Part shown: one piece after another, positions 8,476 to 16,290 of the stretch
Layout: the number at the start of each line of letters is the position of its first letter
Position numbering within the stretch: the first letter of the stretch is position 1
Assembly (NCBI GenBank): GCA_035650075.1
Contig: DASRII010000126.1
Coordinates: 1-23,917 of the forward strand
Source: DASSUC01 sp035650075
Lineage (GTDB): Bacteria > Actinomycetota > Actinomycetes > Mycobacteriales > Micromonosporaceae
Length of the DNA: 23,917 nucleotides
Reading direction: 5' to 3'
The notes under the pieces: model-generated
Databases searched by the model: none
Told to the model about the DNA's origin: nothing
What the model saw: only the letters and a program-made list of their open reading frames with translations
Program-made: the position numbers and the translations under genes

Positions 8476-10646
8476 CCTTCCGGCAGCGCGTCGCGCCGGC
8501 CGCGTGCCTCTCGAGCGCGGTGGCTGTCGTGGTCGCGTCGTCGAGCATCCTCGGCCTCGCGGGCCGGCCGGCGACCGGCGCGCCGGAGCACACCAGAGTC
8601 GACTACGTCGTCATCGCCGGCGCGCCCGGGCTGCGTTGGGACGACGTGAGCCGTACGGACACGCCGACGCTGTGGGCACTGGCCGAGCAGGGGTCGATCG
8701 GGGCGCTCGCGGTCCGGTCCGCGCACACGCCGACCTGCCCGGTCGACGGCTGGGTCACGCTAGGCGCCGGCAACTTCGCCCGGCGTACGACCGGTACGAC
8801 GGCCGGCGAGTGCCCACCGGCGCACGTCACGGTCGAGACCCCGGACCGGATCGGCGCGTACCTGCCCGACCAGCAGACCGTGGTGCTGAGGAACCAGCGA
8901 CTGCCGTGGGGAGCGGTACCGGGTGCCCTGGCCGAGTCGGTGCGCTGTTCGCTGGCTGTGGGCCAGGGCGGGGCGATCGCCGCTGCCCGGCCGTTCGGGC
9001 GGGTGGACCGGTACACCGCCGCGCTGCCGCCGCCTGCGCTCGCCAGGGCGCTGCTCGCCGCCTGCGTACTGAGCATCGCGGACCTCGGTACGGTCGCCGG
9101 CGAGGACCCGACCGTCCGCCGTGCCGCGGCCCGCCAGGTCGACGCGGCCCTGGCCAACCTGCTGGCAGCGCGCCCGGACCGGTCGCTGGTGATCGTGGCC
9201 GGGCTCTCCGACACGAACCGGATCAACCGGTTACACGTCGCGATCGCGAACGGTCCCGGGTTCGAGGGCGGCTGGCTGACCTCGTCCAGTACCGGTAGAA
9301 CCGGTTACCTGCAGCTGACCGACCTGGCGCCGACCGCGCTCGCGGCACTGGCCGAGCCGCCGCCCTACGGGCTGTTCGCCGGGCATCCCGTGGACCGCAT
9401 CGGTGGGCGCCCCACCGACCTCGCGGCGGCCGGTGCCCGCCTCGCCGACGCGGACCAGGAGGCGCGGGCCCAGCGCCGGGTCGCCGTGCAACTGTTCGGG
9501 ACACTCGGCGTCGTCCAGCTCCTGCTCCTGCTGCTGGCGGTACCCGTGCTGAGACTCGCACGGCAGCCGCGGCGGACCGCCGTACCTCGAAAGATCCTCG
9601 AAGTGGCGCTGGTGGCCGCGGCGCTGGCGATCCCGGCGGCGCTGGTGGCGGACGCCATCCCCTGGTGGCGGTCGGCGCGGCCCGGGCCGTTCTTCGCGGC
9701 GGTGATGCTCAGCGTGCTGGTCGCGTTCACCGCGGCGGTGCGGCTCGCGCCGCTGTGGCGGCGCACGCTCGGGCCGCTCGTCACGGTGGCCGCGGTCGGG
9801 CTGGTGGTCGTCGCGACCGACCTGCTGACCGGCGCGTCCCTGCAGCTCAACGGCGTCGCGGGGTACTCGGCACTGGAAGGCGGCCGATACGCCGGCCTCG
9901 GCACGGTGGGCCTCGGCGTATTCATCGCGGGGCTGCTGCTGACCGCGGGGTGCCTGGCGCAGCGGGTGGTACGCCGCTGGCGCCCCGCCCTGGTGGCGGT
10001 GCTGGGCGGGATCGGCGTGGTGCTGATCGGCAGCCCGTATCTCGGCGCGGATGCCGGCGGCGCGATCGCCCTGACGGCCGGTACCTGCATCACCGCGGTA
10101 CTGGCGACGGGCGGCTGGTTGACGTTCGCCCGGCTGGTCTGGGCGACCCTCGCGGGGCTGGCGGTGACCGCCGGCTTCGCGCTGATGGATCTGCGGCGTC
10201 CGGTCGAGGACCGCGGCCGGCTGGGCCGCTTCCTCACCGACGTGCAGGACGGTACCGGCGGGCTGTCGCTCAGCCGGGGCGGGTCGGCGAACGTGGTCAC
10301 GTTCATGAACAGTCCGTTGACCATCCTCGCGATCGGATCCGCCGCTTTCGTACTCTTCGCACTGTTACGGCCGTGGGGAGGACTGAAGCGGCTCTTCGGC
10401 CTGTATCCGGCGGTTCGTGCAGCACTGGCCGGACTGGCCGTGTCGAGCGTCATCGCCGGCGTGCTCGACGCCGCGGCGCTCAACGTCGCCGGGGCGGCGG
10501 CCGCCACCGCGGTGCCCCTGGCCACGATCGCGGCGCTGCGGGTGCTCCTCCACGCCGACGAGCGCACAGTGGCTGTCCAACCAGCCGAGGAGCCGAAACG
10601 CGCGGCGCGTGCTTCGGCGTCCCCCGCGTTCGACGTGTTACCGTGA
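8472..10646 (+). CDS. Membrane protein with alkaline-phosphatase-like ectodomain
   Basis: About 724 residues. Starting at TTG 8472, which overlaps the previous stop (TTGA), gives a short basic stretch and a hydrophobic signal/anchor (about 9-30). An extracytoplasmic domain follows (about 40-330) with VDYVVIAGAPGLRWDDV, TPTLWALAEQGSIGALAVRSA and TCPVDGWVTLGAGNFARR, a pattern like the alkaline phosphatase/sulfatase superfamily. The Asp that usually binds metal in the first strand (DGLRW) is not there: the sequence is GAPGLRW. The C-terminal half has about 9-10 hydrophobic segments from residue 345 on and a cytoplasmic tail. GTG 8520 is an alternative start but would cut the signal. The role may be phosphotransfer to, or handling of, the flipped glycan; that is inference. 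Confidence 0.72.
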   Translation: MTFRQRVAPAACLSSAVAVVVASSSILGLAGRPATGAPEHTRVDYVVIAGAPGLRWDDVSRTDTPTLWALAEQGSIGALAVRSAHTPTCPVDGWVTLGAGNFARRTTGTTAGECPPAHVTVETPDRIGAYLPDQQTVVLRNQRLPWGAVPGALAESVRCSLAVGQGGAIAAARPFGRVDRYTAALPPPALARALLAACVLSIADLGTVAGEDPTVRRAAARQVDAALANLLAARPDRSLVIVAGLSDTNRINRLHVAIANGPGFEGGWLTSSSTGRTGYLQLTDLAPTALAALAEPPPYGLFAGHPVDRIGGRPTDLAAAGARLADADQEARAQRRVAVQLFGTLGVVQLLLLLLAVPVLRLARQPRRTAVPRKILEVALVAAALAIPAALVADAIPWWRSARPGPFFAAVMLSVLVAFTAAVRLAPLWRRTLGPLVTVAAVGLVVVATDLLTGASLQLNGVAGYSALEGGRYAGLGTVGLGVFIAGLLLTAGCLAQRVVRRWRPALVAVLGGIGVVLIGSPYLGADAGGAIALTAGTCITAVLATGGWLTFARLVWATLAGLAVTAGFALMDLRRPVEDRGRLGRFLTDVQDGTGGLSLSRGGSANVVTFMNSPLTILAIGSAAFVLFALLRPWGGLKRLFGLYPAVRAALAGLAVSSVIAGVLDAAALNVAGAAAATAVPLATIAALRVLLHADERTVAVQPAEEPKRAARASASPAFDVLP

Positions 10647-10648
10647 AA

Positions 10649-10722
10649 TCCCGTGGATCGGGTGATCTAGCGCCGTTCCTGTGGTGACCGGAAACGGTCA
10701 CCACCCAGAGACGACCACGGGA
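10649..10722 (+). promoter_or_regulatory. Structured pyrG leader with nested inverted repeats
   Basis: An inner perfect 10-base stem with a GAAA tetraloop (GTGGTGACCG at 10681-10690, CGGTCACCAC at 10695-10704) lies inside an outer 8-base pair, TCCCGTGG (10649-10656) and CCACGGGA (10715-10722). The outer arm overlaps GGAG (10720-10723), the apparent pyrG ribosome-binding site seven bases from the TTG start. Pairing would hide it. It could be a translational control element, or simply the terminator of the upstream operon. It has no T-run. Confidence 0.55.
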
Positions 10723-10730
10723 GCAGGATC

Positions 10731-12494
10731 TTGGCGCCTACGCGGACGGCGAGCTCGCCGAAGCACATCTTCGTCACCGGGGGCGTGGCCTCCTCGCTGG
10801 GCAAGGGCCTGACCGCCTCCAGCCTCGGCAGCCTCCTCACCGCGCGCGGCCTGCGGGTCGTCATGCAGAAGCTCGACCCGTACCTCAACGTCGACCCAGG
10901 GACGATGAACCCGTTCCAGCACGGCGAGGTGTTCGTGACCGACGACGGGGCCGAGACGGACCTGGACATCGGGCACTACGAGCGGTTCCTCGACCGGGAC
11001 CTGTCGCGCAACGCCAACGTGACCACCGGGCAGATCTACAACGAGGTGATCGCCAAGGAGCGGCGCGGCGACTACCTCGGCGACACCGTGCAGGTCATCC
11101 CGCACGTCACCAACGAGATCAAGGCGCGGATCCGCGCGATGGCGGCACCGGACGAGGACGGTCGGGTACCGGATGTAGTGATCACCGAGGTCGGTGGGAC
11201 CGTCGGCGACATCGAGTCGCTGCCGTTCCTCGAGGCGATCCGCCAGATCCGCCACGACATCGGCCGGGACAACTGCTTCTACCTGCACGTCTCGCTCGTG
11301 CCGTACCTCGCGCCGAGCGGCGAGCTGAAGACCAAGCCCACCCAGCACTCCGTCGCGTCCCTGCGCAACATCGGTATCCAGCCCGACGCGCTCGTCTGCC
11401 GGTCGGACCGGGAGATCCCGGACAAGCTCAAGCACAAGCTGTCCCTGTACTGCGACGTCGACCGCGAGGCCGTCATCGCCGCGCCGGACGCACCGAGCAT
11501 CTACGACATCCCGAAGGTGCTGCACCGGGAAGGGCTGGACGCGTACGTGGTGCGTCGGCTCAACCTGTCGTTCCGCGACGTGGATTGGAGCCGCTGGGAC
11601 GACCTGCTCGACCGGGTGCACCATCCACAGCAGGCGATCACCGTTGCGCTCGTCGGCAAGTACGTCGACCTGCCGGACGCCTACCTGTCGGTGAGCGAGG
11701 CGATCCGCGCGGCCGGGTTCGCCCACCGGACCCGGGTCGAACTGCGCTGGGTACCGGCCGACGAATGCGTCAGCACGACCGGTGCGGCGTCAGCACTGTC
11801 CGGTGTGGACGGTGTGGTGATTCCCGGCGGGTTCGGCGTACGGGGGATCGAAGGCAAGATCGGAGCGGCCCGGTACGCCCGGGAGAACGGCATCCCGACC
11901 CTGGGCCTGTGCCTCGGCCTGCAGTGCATGACCATCGAGGTCGCCCGGCACTTGGCCGACCTCGAGGGGGCGAACTCGACCGAGTTCGACGCCGACGCGG
12001 CCCACCCGGTCATCGCCACGATGGCCGACCAGCAGGAGATCGTGGCCGGCAAGGGCGACCTTGGCGGCACGATGCGGCTGGGCGCGTACCCCGCTCGGCT
12101 CGAGTCGGGCTCGCTGGTCTCGGCGGCGTACGGCGGCATCGACGTCAGCGAGCGGCACCGGCACCGGTACGAGGTGAACAACGCGTACCGCGACCGGCTG
12201 ACCAAAGCCGGACTGGCGATCTCGGGTACGTCGCCGGACGGGCGGCTCGTCGAGTTCGTCGAGCTGGATCGGGCGGTGCATCCGTTCTTCGTCGCCACGC
12301 AGGCCCACCCCGAGCTGAAGAGCCGGCCGACCCGGCCGCACCCGCTGTTCGTGGGCTTCGTGGGAGCCGCGCTCGCGTACTCCGCCGCCGGCCGGCTGCC
12401 CATGGAGCTGCCGGCGACTCCGCACACTCCGCCGGGTGACGTCGCCGGGCGCAACGGCAAGCCGAGTGGTCGGCCGGTCGAGGTTTCACCGTGA
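10731..12494 (+). CDS. pyrG: CTP synthase
   Basis: Makes CTP from UTP, ATP and glutamine, the last step of pyrimidine nucleotide synthesis. The 587 residues are the family's length plus a short tail. The synthetase domain begins KHIFVTGGVASSLGKGLTAS (11-30, P-loop-like) and includes LDPYLNVDPGTMNPFQHGEV. The glutamine amidotransferase domain has the nucleophile Cys394 in GLCLGLQC and the His526/Glu528 pair in QAHPEL. The TTG 10731 start is supported by GGAG seven bases upstream and by fit to the family N-terminus. It overlaps the NUDIX gene by four bases, the same order as Rv1699-Rv1700. The leader may control translation. Confidence 0.97.
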   Translation: MAPTRTASSPKHIFVTGGVASSLGKGLTASSLGSLLTARGLRVVMQKLDPYLNVDPGTMNPFQHGEVFVTDDGAETDLDIGHYERFLDRDLSRNANVTTGQIYNEVIAKERRGDYLGDTVQVIPHVTNEIKARIRAMAAPDEDGRVPDVVITEVGGTVGDIESLPFLEAIRQIRHDIGRDNCFYLHVSLVPYLAPSGELKTKPTQHSVASLRNIGIQPDALVCRSDREIPDKLKHKLSLYCDVDREAVIAAPDAPSIYDIPKVLHREGLDAYVVRRLNLSFRDVDWSRWDDLLDRVHHPQQAITVALVGKYVDLPDAYLSVSEAIRAAGFAHRTRVELRWVPADECVSTTGAASALSGVDGVVIPGGFGVRGIEGKIGAARYARENGIPTLGLCLGLQCMTIEVARHLADLEGANSTEFDADAAHPVIATMADQQEIVAGKGDLGGTMRLGAYPARLESGSLVSAAYGGIDVSERHRHRYEVNNAYRDRLTKAGLAISGTSPDGRLVEFVELDRAVHPFFVATQAHPELKSRPTRPHPLFVGFVGAALAYSAAGRLPMELPATPHTPPGDVAGRNGKPSGRPVEVSP

Positions 12495-13093
12495 CCGAAG
12501 CGGTGGCCGGGTACCGGGTGCTGTCCCGGACCGAGCGGTTCGCCGGGCCGGTGTTCTCGGTGGTCACGGACGAGGTGGCGATGTCGGACGGGCGCGTCGC
12601 CGACCGGGACTACATCGTGCACATCGGGGCGGTGGGCGTGGTCGCCGTGGACGAGGCGGATCGGGTGGTGCTGGTCCGGCAGTACCGGCATCCGTTACGT
12701 CGGGTGCTGTGGGAGCTGCCGGCCGGGCTGGTCGATGTCCACGGCGAGCCGATGGTCGCGGCGGCCGCGCGGGAGCTGGCCGAGGAGGCCGACCTGGTGG
12801 CGGGCAGGTACGACCTGCTCGCCGACGTGAACACCTCGCCCGGCTGCTCCAACGAGCTCGTGCGGCTCTTTCTCGCCCGGGACCTGAGCGCGGTACCGGA
12901 CGGCGGGCGGTACGAGCGCACGCACGAGGAGGCCGAGCTGACCGCGCATCGCATCCCACTGGACGAAGCGGTCGACATGGTCCTCAGCGCCCAGATCACC
13001 AATGCCGTGTGCCAGGTGGGCGTCCTGTCCACGGCCCGGGTGCGGGACAACGGCTGGGCCGGCCTACGCCCATTGGACAGTCCGCTACCCTGA
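12491..13093 (+). CDS. NUDIX hydrolase, ADP-ribose pyrophosphatase type
   Basis: Cytoplasmic NUDIX hydrolase of 200 residues, likely splitting ADP-ribose or a related nucleotide sugar to AMP plus ribose 5-phosphate, as its M. tuberculosis counterpart Rv1700 does. The segment VLVRQYRHPLRRVLWELPAGLVD (about 60-82) is typical of ADPRases. The NUDIX helix has E86, R94-E95 and E98-E99 in RELAEEADL; the Gly usually found after the second Glu pair is Asp101 here. The GTG start at 12491 overlaps the pyrG stop (GTGA) and has GAGG seven bases upstream. The substrate is inferred from family and synteny. Confidence 0.88.
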   Translation: MTEAVAGYRVLSRTERFAGPVFSVVTDEVAMSDGRVADRDYIVHIGAVGVVAVDEADRVVLVRQYRHPLRRVLWELPAGLVDVHGEPMVAAAARELAEEADLVAGRYDLLADVNTSPGCSNELVRLFLARDLSAVPDGGRYERTHEEAELTAHRIPLDEAVDMVLSAQITNAVCQVGVLSTARVRDNGWAGLRPLDSPLP

Positions 13094-13106
13094 CATCGTG
13101 TAACGG

Positions 13107-13125
13107 GACAGGGCGACCGCCTGTC
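13107..13125. promoter_or_regulatory. Dyad in the ald upstream region
   Basis: GACAGG (13107-13112) and CCTGTC (13120-13125) form an inverted repeat with a 7-base spacer, 14 bases after the NUDIX stop and about 107 before ald. It could be a weak terminator or a regulator site for ald, which in mycobacteria is controlled by the Lrp-type protein AldR; no such regulator gene is in the window. The rest of the 139-base gap shows no gene. Confidence 0.35.
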
Positions 13126-13232
13126 AAGTTGGTCCCTGTGATCAACCTGAACGCGTCTTAAGCTGCCATGGGCAGAGTGCGCTCGCCGACCGGCAACGAG
13201 GCCGGCTCGGACGCCGAAAGAGGGGTCGCACA

Positions 13233-14348
13233 GTGAAGGTCGGAATCCCCCGCGAGGTCAAGAACCACGAGTACCGGGTCGCCATCACGCCGGCCGGGGT
13301 ACACGAGTTCACCCGCAGCGATCATGAGGTGCTCATCGAGTCCGGCGCCGGGGTCGGCTCGTCGATCACCGACGCCGAGTTCGCCGCGGCGGGTGCCACG
13401 ATCCTGCCGACCGCGGACGAGGTGTGGGCCGAAGCCGACCTCGTGCTCAAGGTCAAGGAGCCGGTCGCGGAGGAGTACCCGCGCATGCGGGAGGACCAGG
13501 TGCTGTTCACGTACCTGCACCTCGCGGCGTCCAAGGAGTGCACCGATGCGCTGCTGGACCGCAGGGTCACCGGCATCGCGTACGAGACCGTGGAGGCGCC
13601 GGACGGGTCGCTGCCCCTGCTCGCCCCGATGTCCGAGGTGGCCGGCCGGCTCGCCCCGCAGGTCGGCGCGTACCACCTGATGCGCTCCGGCGGCGGCCGC
13701 GGCGTGTTGATGGGCGGGGTCTCCGGCGTGTACGCCGCGAAGGTCGTGGTCATCGGCGCCGGCGTGTCCGGCATGAACGCGGCGGCGATCGCCCTGGGCA
13801 TGCAGGCCGAGGTGCTGCTGCTCGACAAGAACATCAACAAGCTGCGCCAGGCCGACGCGATCTACCAGGGCCACCTGCAGACGGTGGCCAGCAACGCGTA
13901 CGAGGTCGAGCGGGCCGTCCTCGACGCCGACCTGGTGATCGGCGCGGTACTCGTTCCCGGTGCGAAGGCCCCGACGCTGGTCTCCAACGAGCTGGTGTCG
14001 CGGATGCTGCCCGGCAGCGTGCTCGTCGACATCTCGATCGACCAGGGCGGCTGCTTCGAGGACTCGCGTCCCACCACGCACGCCGAGCCGACCTACCGCG
14101 TGCACAACAGCGTCTTCTACTGCGTGGCGAACATGCCCGGCGCGGTGCCGCACACGAGCACGTACGCGCTGACCAACGTCACGCTGCCGTACGCCCTCGA
14201 GCTGGCCAACCTCGGCTGGCGGGACGCGCTGCGCAAGGACCGCGCGCTTGCCCTCGGACTGAACACCCACGCCGGCGCGGTGACATATGGCCCGGTTGCC
14301 GAGGCGCACGGGATGAGCAGCGTGAAGCTCGAAGAGGTACTCAACTGA
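13233..14348 (+). CDS. ald: L-alanine dehydrogenase
   Basis: Reversible NAD-dependent conversion of L-alanine to pyruvate and ammonia. The 371 residues fit the family, beginning MKVGIPREVKNHEYRVAITP. Substrate and catalytic residues sit at the standard numbers: R15, K75, H96 and D270. The Rossmann motif GAGVSG is at 175-180, and D198 ends the second strand, where an acidic residue selects NAD over NADP. GTG 13233 has a strong ribosome-binding site, AGAGGGG (13219-13225), seven bases away. A 139-base gap before it suggests its own promoter. It overlaps xerD by four bases, an unusual link of amino-acid metabolism with chromosome resolution. In M. tuberculosis ald lies elsewhere. Confidence 0.97.
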   Translation: MKVGIPREVKNHEYRVAITPAGVHEFTRSDHEVLIESGAGVGSSITDAEFAAAGATILPTADEVWAEADLVLKVKEPVAEEYPRMREDQVLFTYLHLAASKECTDALLDRRVTGIAYETVEAPDGSLPLLAPMSEVAGRLAPQVGAYHLMRSGGGRGVLMGGVSGVYAAKVVVIGAGVSGMNAAAIALGMQAEVLLLDKNINKLRQADAIYQGHLQTVASNAYEVERAVLDADLVIGAVLVPGAKAPTLVSNELVSRMLPGSVLVDISIDQGGCFEDSRPTTHAEPTYRVHNSVFYCVANMPGAVPHTSTYALTNVTLPYALELANLGWRDALRKDRALALGLNTHAGAVTYGPVAEAHGMSSVKLEEVLN

Positions 14349-15235
14349 CAGTCAGCCAGGTCATCCGCTCGTATCTCGACCATCTCAGCGTCGAGCGCGG
14401 GCTGGCCGGCAACACGCTGTCGGCGTACCGGCGGGATCTGGCCCGGTATGCGGAGACCGTGACGGACCTCGAGGCCGTGACGCCCGCGGACGTCACGGCC
14501 TATCTCGCCCGGCTGCGCGACGGGGACGCCGAGCACCCACCGCTGTCGGCGGCGTCGGCGGCGCGCGCGGTCAGCGCGGTGCGCGGGTTGCACCGGTTCG
14601 CGGTACGCGAAGGGCTGTGTGCCAACGACCCAGCGCGCGAGGTGCGCCCGCCGGTGCCGCCGCGCCGGCTGCCCAAGGCGCTCGAGGTCACGGAGGTCGA
14701 GCGCCTTCTGTCCACTGTGGATGATCTGCGCGACAAGGCGCTACTGGAGTTCTTGTACGCCACCGGGGCGCGCATCTCGGAGGCGGTCGGAGCCGCGATC
14801 GACGACCTCGACCTGGCGCAGGGCACGGCCGTATTGCACGGCAAGGGCGGTCGCTCCCGGCTGGTTCCGGTCGGCGGCTTCGCCCGGTCGGCGCTCGAGG
14901 CCTACCTCGTCCGGGCTCGCCCTGGCCTGCTGGCGGTGGGCCGGGGAACGCCGGCGGTGTTCGTCAACCGGCGCGGCGGCCGGCTGTCGCGGCAGAGCGC
15001 CTGGACGATCCTGCGCGAGGCCGCCGGCAAGGCCGGACTCGACGAGGGCCGGGTATCGCCGCACACGCTGCGCCACAGCTTCGCCACCCACCTGCTCGAC
15101 GGCGGTGCCGACATCCGGGTCGTGCAAGAACTTCTCGGGCACGTCAGCGTTACCACAACCCAGGTCTATACGTTGGTTACGGTGGACCGGCTGCGCGAGG
15201 TGTACGCCACCAGCCACCCGCGCGCTCTTTCCTAA
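14345..15235 (+). CDS. xerD: Tyrosine recombinase XerD (probable CTG start)
   Basis: Site-specific recombinase that resolves chromosome dimers at dif together with XerC. It has 296 residues. The N-terminal SAM-like DNA-binding domain starts QVIRSYLDHLSVERGLAGNTLSAYRRDL, and the catalytic domain holds R143 (GARISEA), K167, H240 and R243 (HTLRH), H266 (LLGH) and nucleophile Y275. No ATG, GTG or TTG exists in frame near the family N-terminus. The next GTG, at 14459, would remove part of the first domain, and the upstream open frame belongs to ald. CTG 14345 overlaps the ald stop (CTGA) and has AAGAGG (14332-14337) seven bases ahead, so it is the best start. It precedes the ParA-ScpAB block. Confidence 0.93.
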   Translation: MTVSQVIRSYLDHLSVERGLAGNTLSAYRRDLARYAETVTDLEAVTPADVTAYLARLRDGDAEHPPLSAASAARAVSAVRGLHRFAVREGLCANDPAREVRPPVPPRRLPKALEVTEVERLLSTVDDLRDKALLEFLYATGARISEAVGAAIDDLDLAQGTAVLHGKGGRSRLVPVGGFARSALEAYLVRARPGLLAVGRGTPAVFVNRRGGRLSRQSAWTILREAAGKAGLDEGRVSPHTLRHSFATHLLDGGADIRVVQELLGHVSVTTTQVYTLVTVDRLREVYATSHPRALS

Positions 15236-15300
15236 GGCAGTTCGACACGCCGGGTCGTCTCCACGGTGACGCGCCGGATGTGCCGTACAGTCGGGCCACA

Positions 15301-15316
15301 GCGCTGGGTCCAGCGC
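15301..15316 (+). repeat. Small hairpin in the parA upstream region
   Basis: GCGCTG (15301-15306) and CAGCGC (15311-15316) pair around a GGTC loop, 25 bases before parA. The 106-base gap between xerD and parA otherwise shows no gene. TACAGT at about 15288-15293 could serve as a -10 box, but no matching -35 is seen. Confidence 0.3.
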
Positions 15317-15341
15317 GAGGCATCCGGGGGCGAAGAAGGAG

Positions 15342-16283
15342 ATGGCAGGCATCAGCGACCAAGCCGAGGCGTGGACCTCGACGCTCCGAGCGGAGCAACA
15401 GTCCGCGCTCGACTTCGGCGCGGAATTGGGACCTGCCGACCCGGCCGCCTACACGATGCGCCGCCCGATCCCGGAGCCGATGCCCACCGATCGCCACGGG
15501 CCGGCGCGGATCATCGCGATGGCGAACCAGAAGGGCGGGGTCGGCAAGACCACGACCACGATCAACCTGGGCGCGGCGCTCGCGGAGTACGGGCGAAAGG
15601 TCCTGCTCGTCGACTTCGACCCGCAGGGCGCGCTGTCGGTCGGTCTCGGGGTAAATCCGCATAATCTGGACTACTCGATCTACAACCTCTTGATGCATGA
15701 CGATATCTCGATCGACGACATCCTCATCAAGACCGACGTAGCCCAGCTGCACCTGCTGCCCGCCAACATCGACCTGTCCGCCGCCGAGATCCAGCTGGTC
15801 ACCGAGGTCGCGCGGGAGATGGCACTGGCCCGCATCCTGCGGCCGGTGCTGCGGGAGTACGACTTCATCCTCATCGACTGCCAGCCATCGCTCGGCCTGC
15901 TGGCCATCAACGCGCTGACCGTCTCGCACGGCGTGCTGATCCCGCTCGAGTGCGAGTTCTTCAGCCTGCGCGGCGTCGCGCTGCTGCTCGACACGATCGA
16001 CAAGGTCCGCGAGAGGCTCAACTTCGACCTCGAGCTCGAGGGCATCCTCGCGACGATGTACGACAGCCGCACCACCCACTGCCGGCAGGTGCTGCAGCGG
16101 GTGGTCGAGGCGTTCGGCGACAAGGTGTACCAGACGGTGATCACCAAGACGGTGAAGTTCCCGGAGTCCACTGTGGCCGGTACGCCCATCACGTCGCTCG
16201 ACCCGTCCTCGTCGGGCGCCCGCAACTACCGCCAGCTCGCCCGTGAGGTGATCGCGGCTCACGCCGATCGGCTGGCCAGGTAG
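15342..16283 (+). CDS. ParA/Soj family chromosome-partitioning ATPase
   Basis: Cytoplasmic MinD/ParA-type ATPase of 313 residues. The deviant Walker A is KGGVGKT (64-70), followed by VLLVDFDPQGALSVGLG and, near the middle, YDFILIDCQPSLGLLAINAL, the ParA Walker B region. A polar extension of about 55 residues precedes the core, comparable to Rv1708 in M. tuberculosis. ATG 15342 is directly behind GAAGAAGGAG, so spacing is unusually tight; ATG 15456 is a less likely alternative. No parB is next to it, so it is an orphan relative to the parAB pair near the origin. Its position before scpA and scpB suggests work in chromosome organisation. Confidence 0.92.
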   Translation: MAGISDQAEAWTSTLRAEQQSALDFGAELGPADPAAYTMRRPIPEPMPTDRHGPARIIAMANQKGGVGKTTTTINLGAALAEYGRKVLLVDFDPQGALSVGLGVNPHNLDYSIYNLLMHDDISIDDILIKTDVAQLHLLPANIDLSAAEIQLVTEVAREMALARILRPVLREYDFILIDCQPSLGLLAINALTVSHGVLIPLECEFFSLRGVALLLDTIDKVRERLNFDLELEGILATMYDSRTTHCRQVLQRVVEAFGDKVYQTVITKTVKFPESTVAGTPITSLDPSSSGARNYRQLAREVIAAHADRLAR

Positions 16284-16290
16284 CCCTGCG

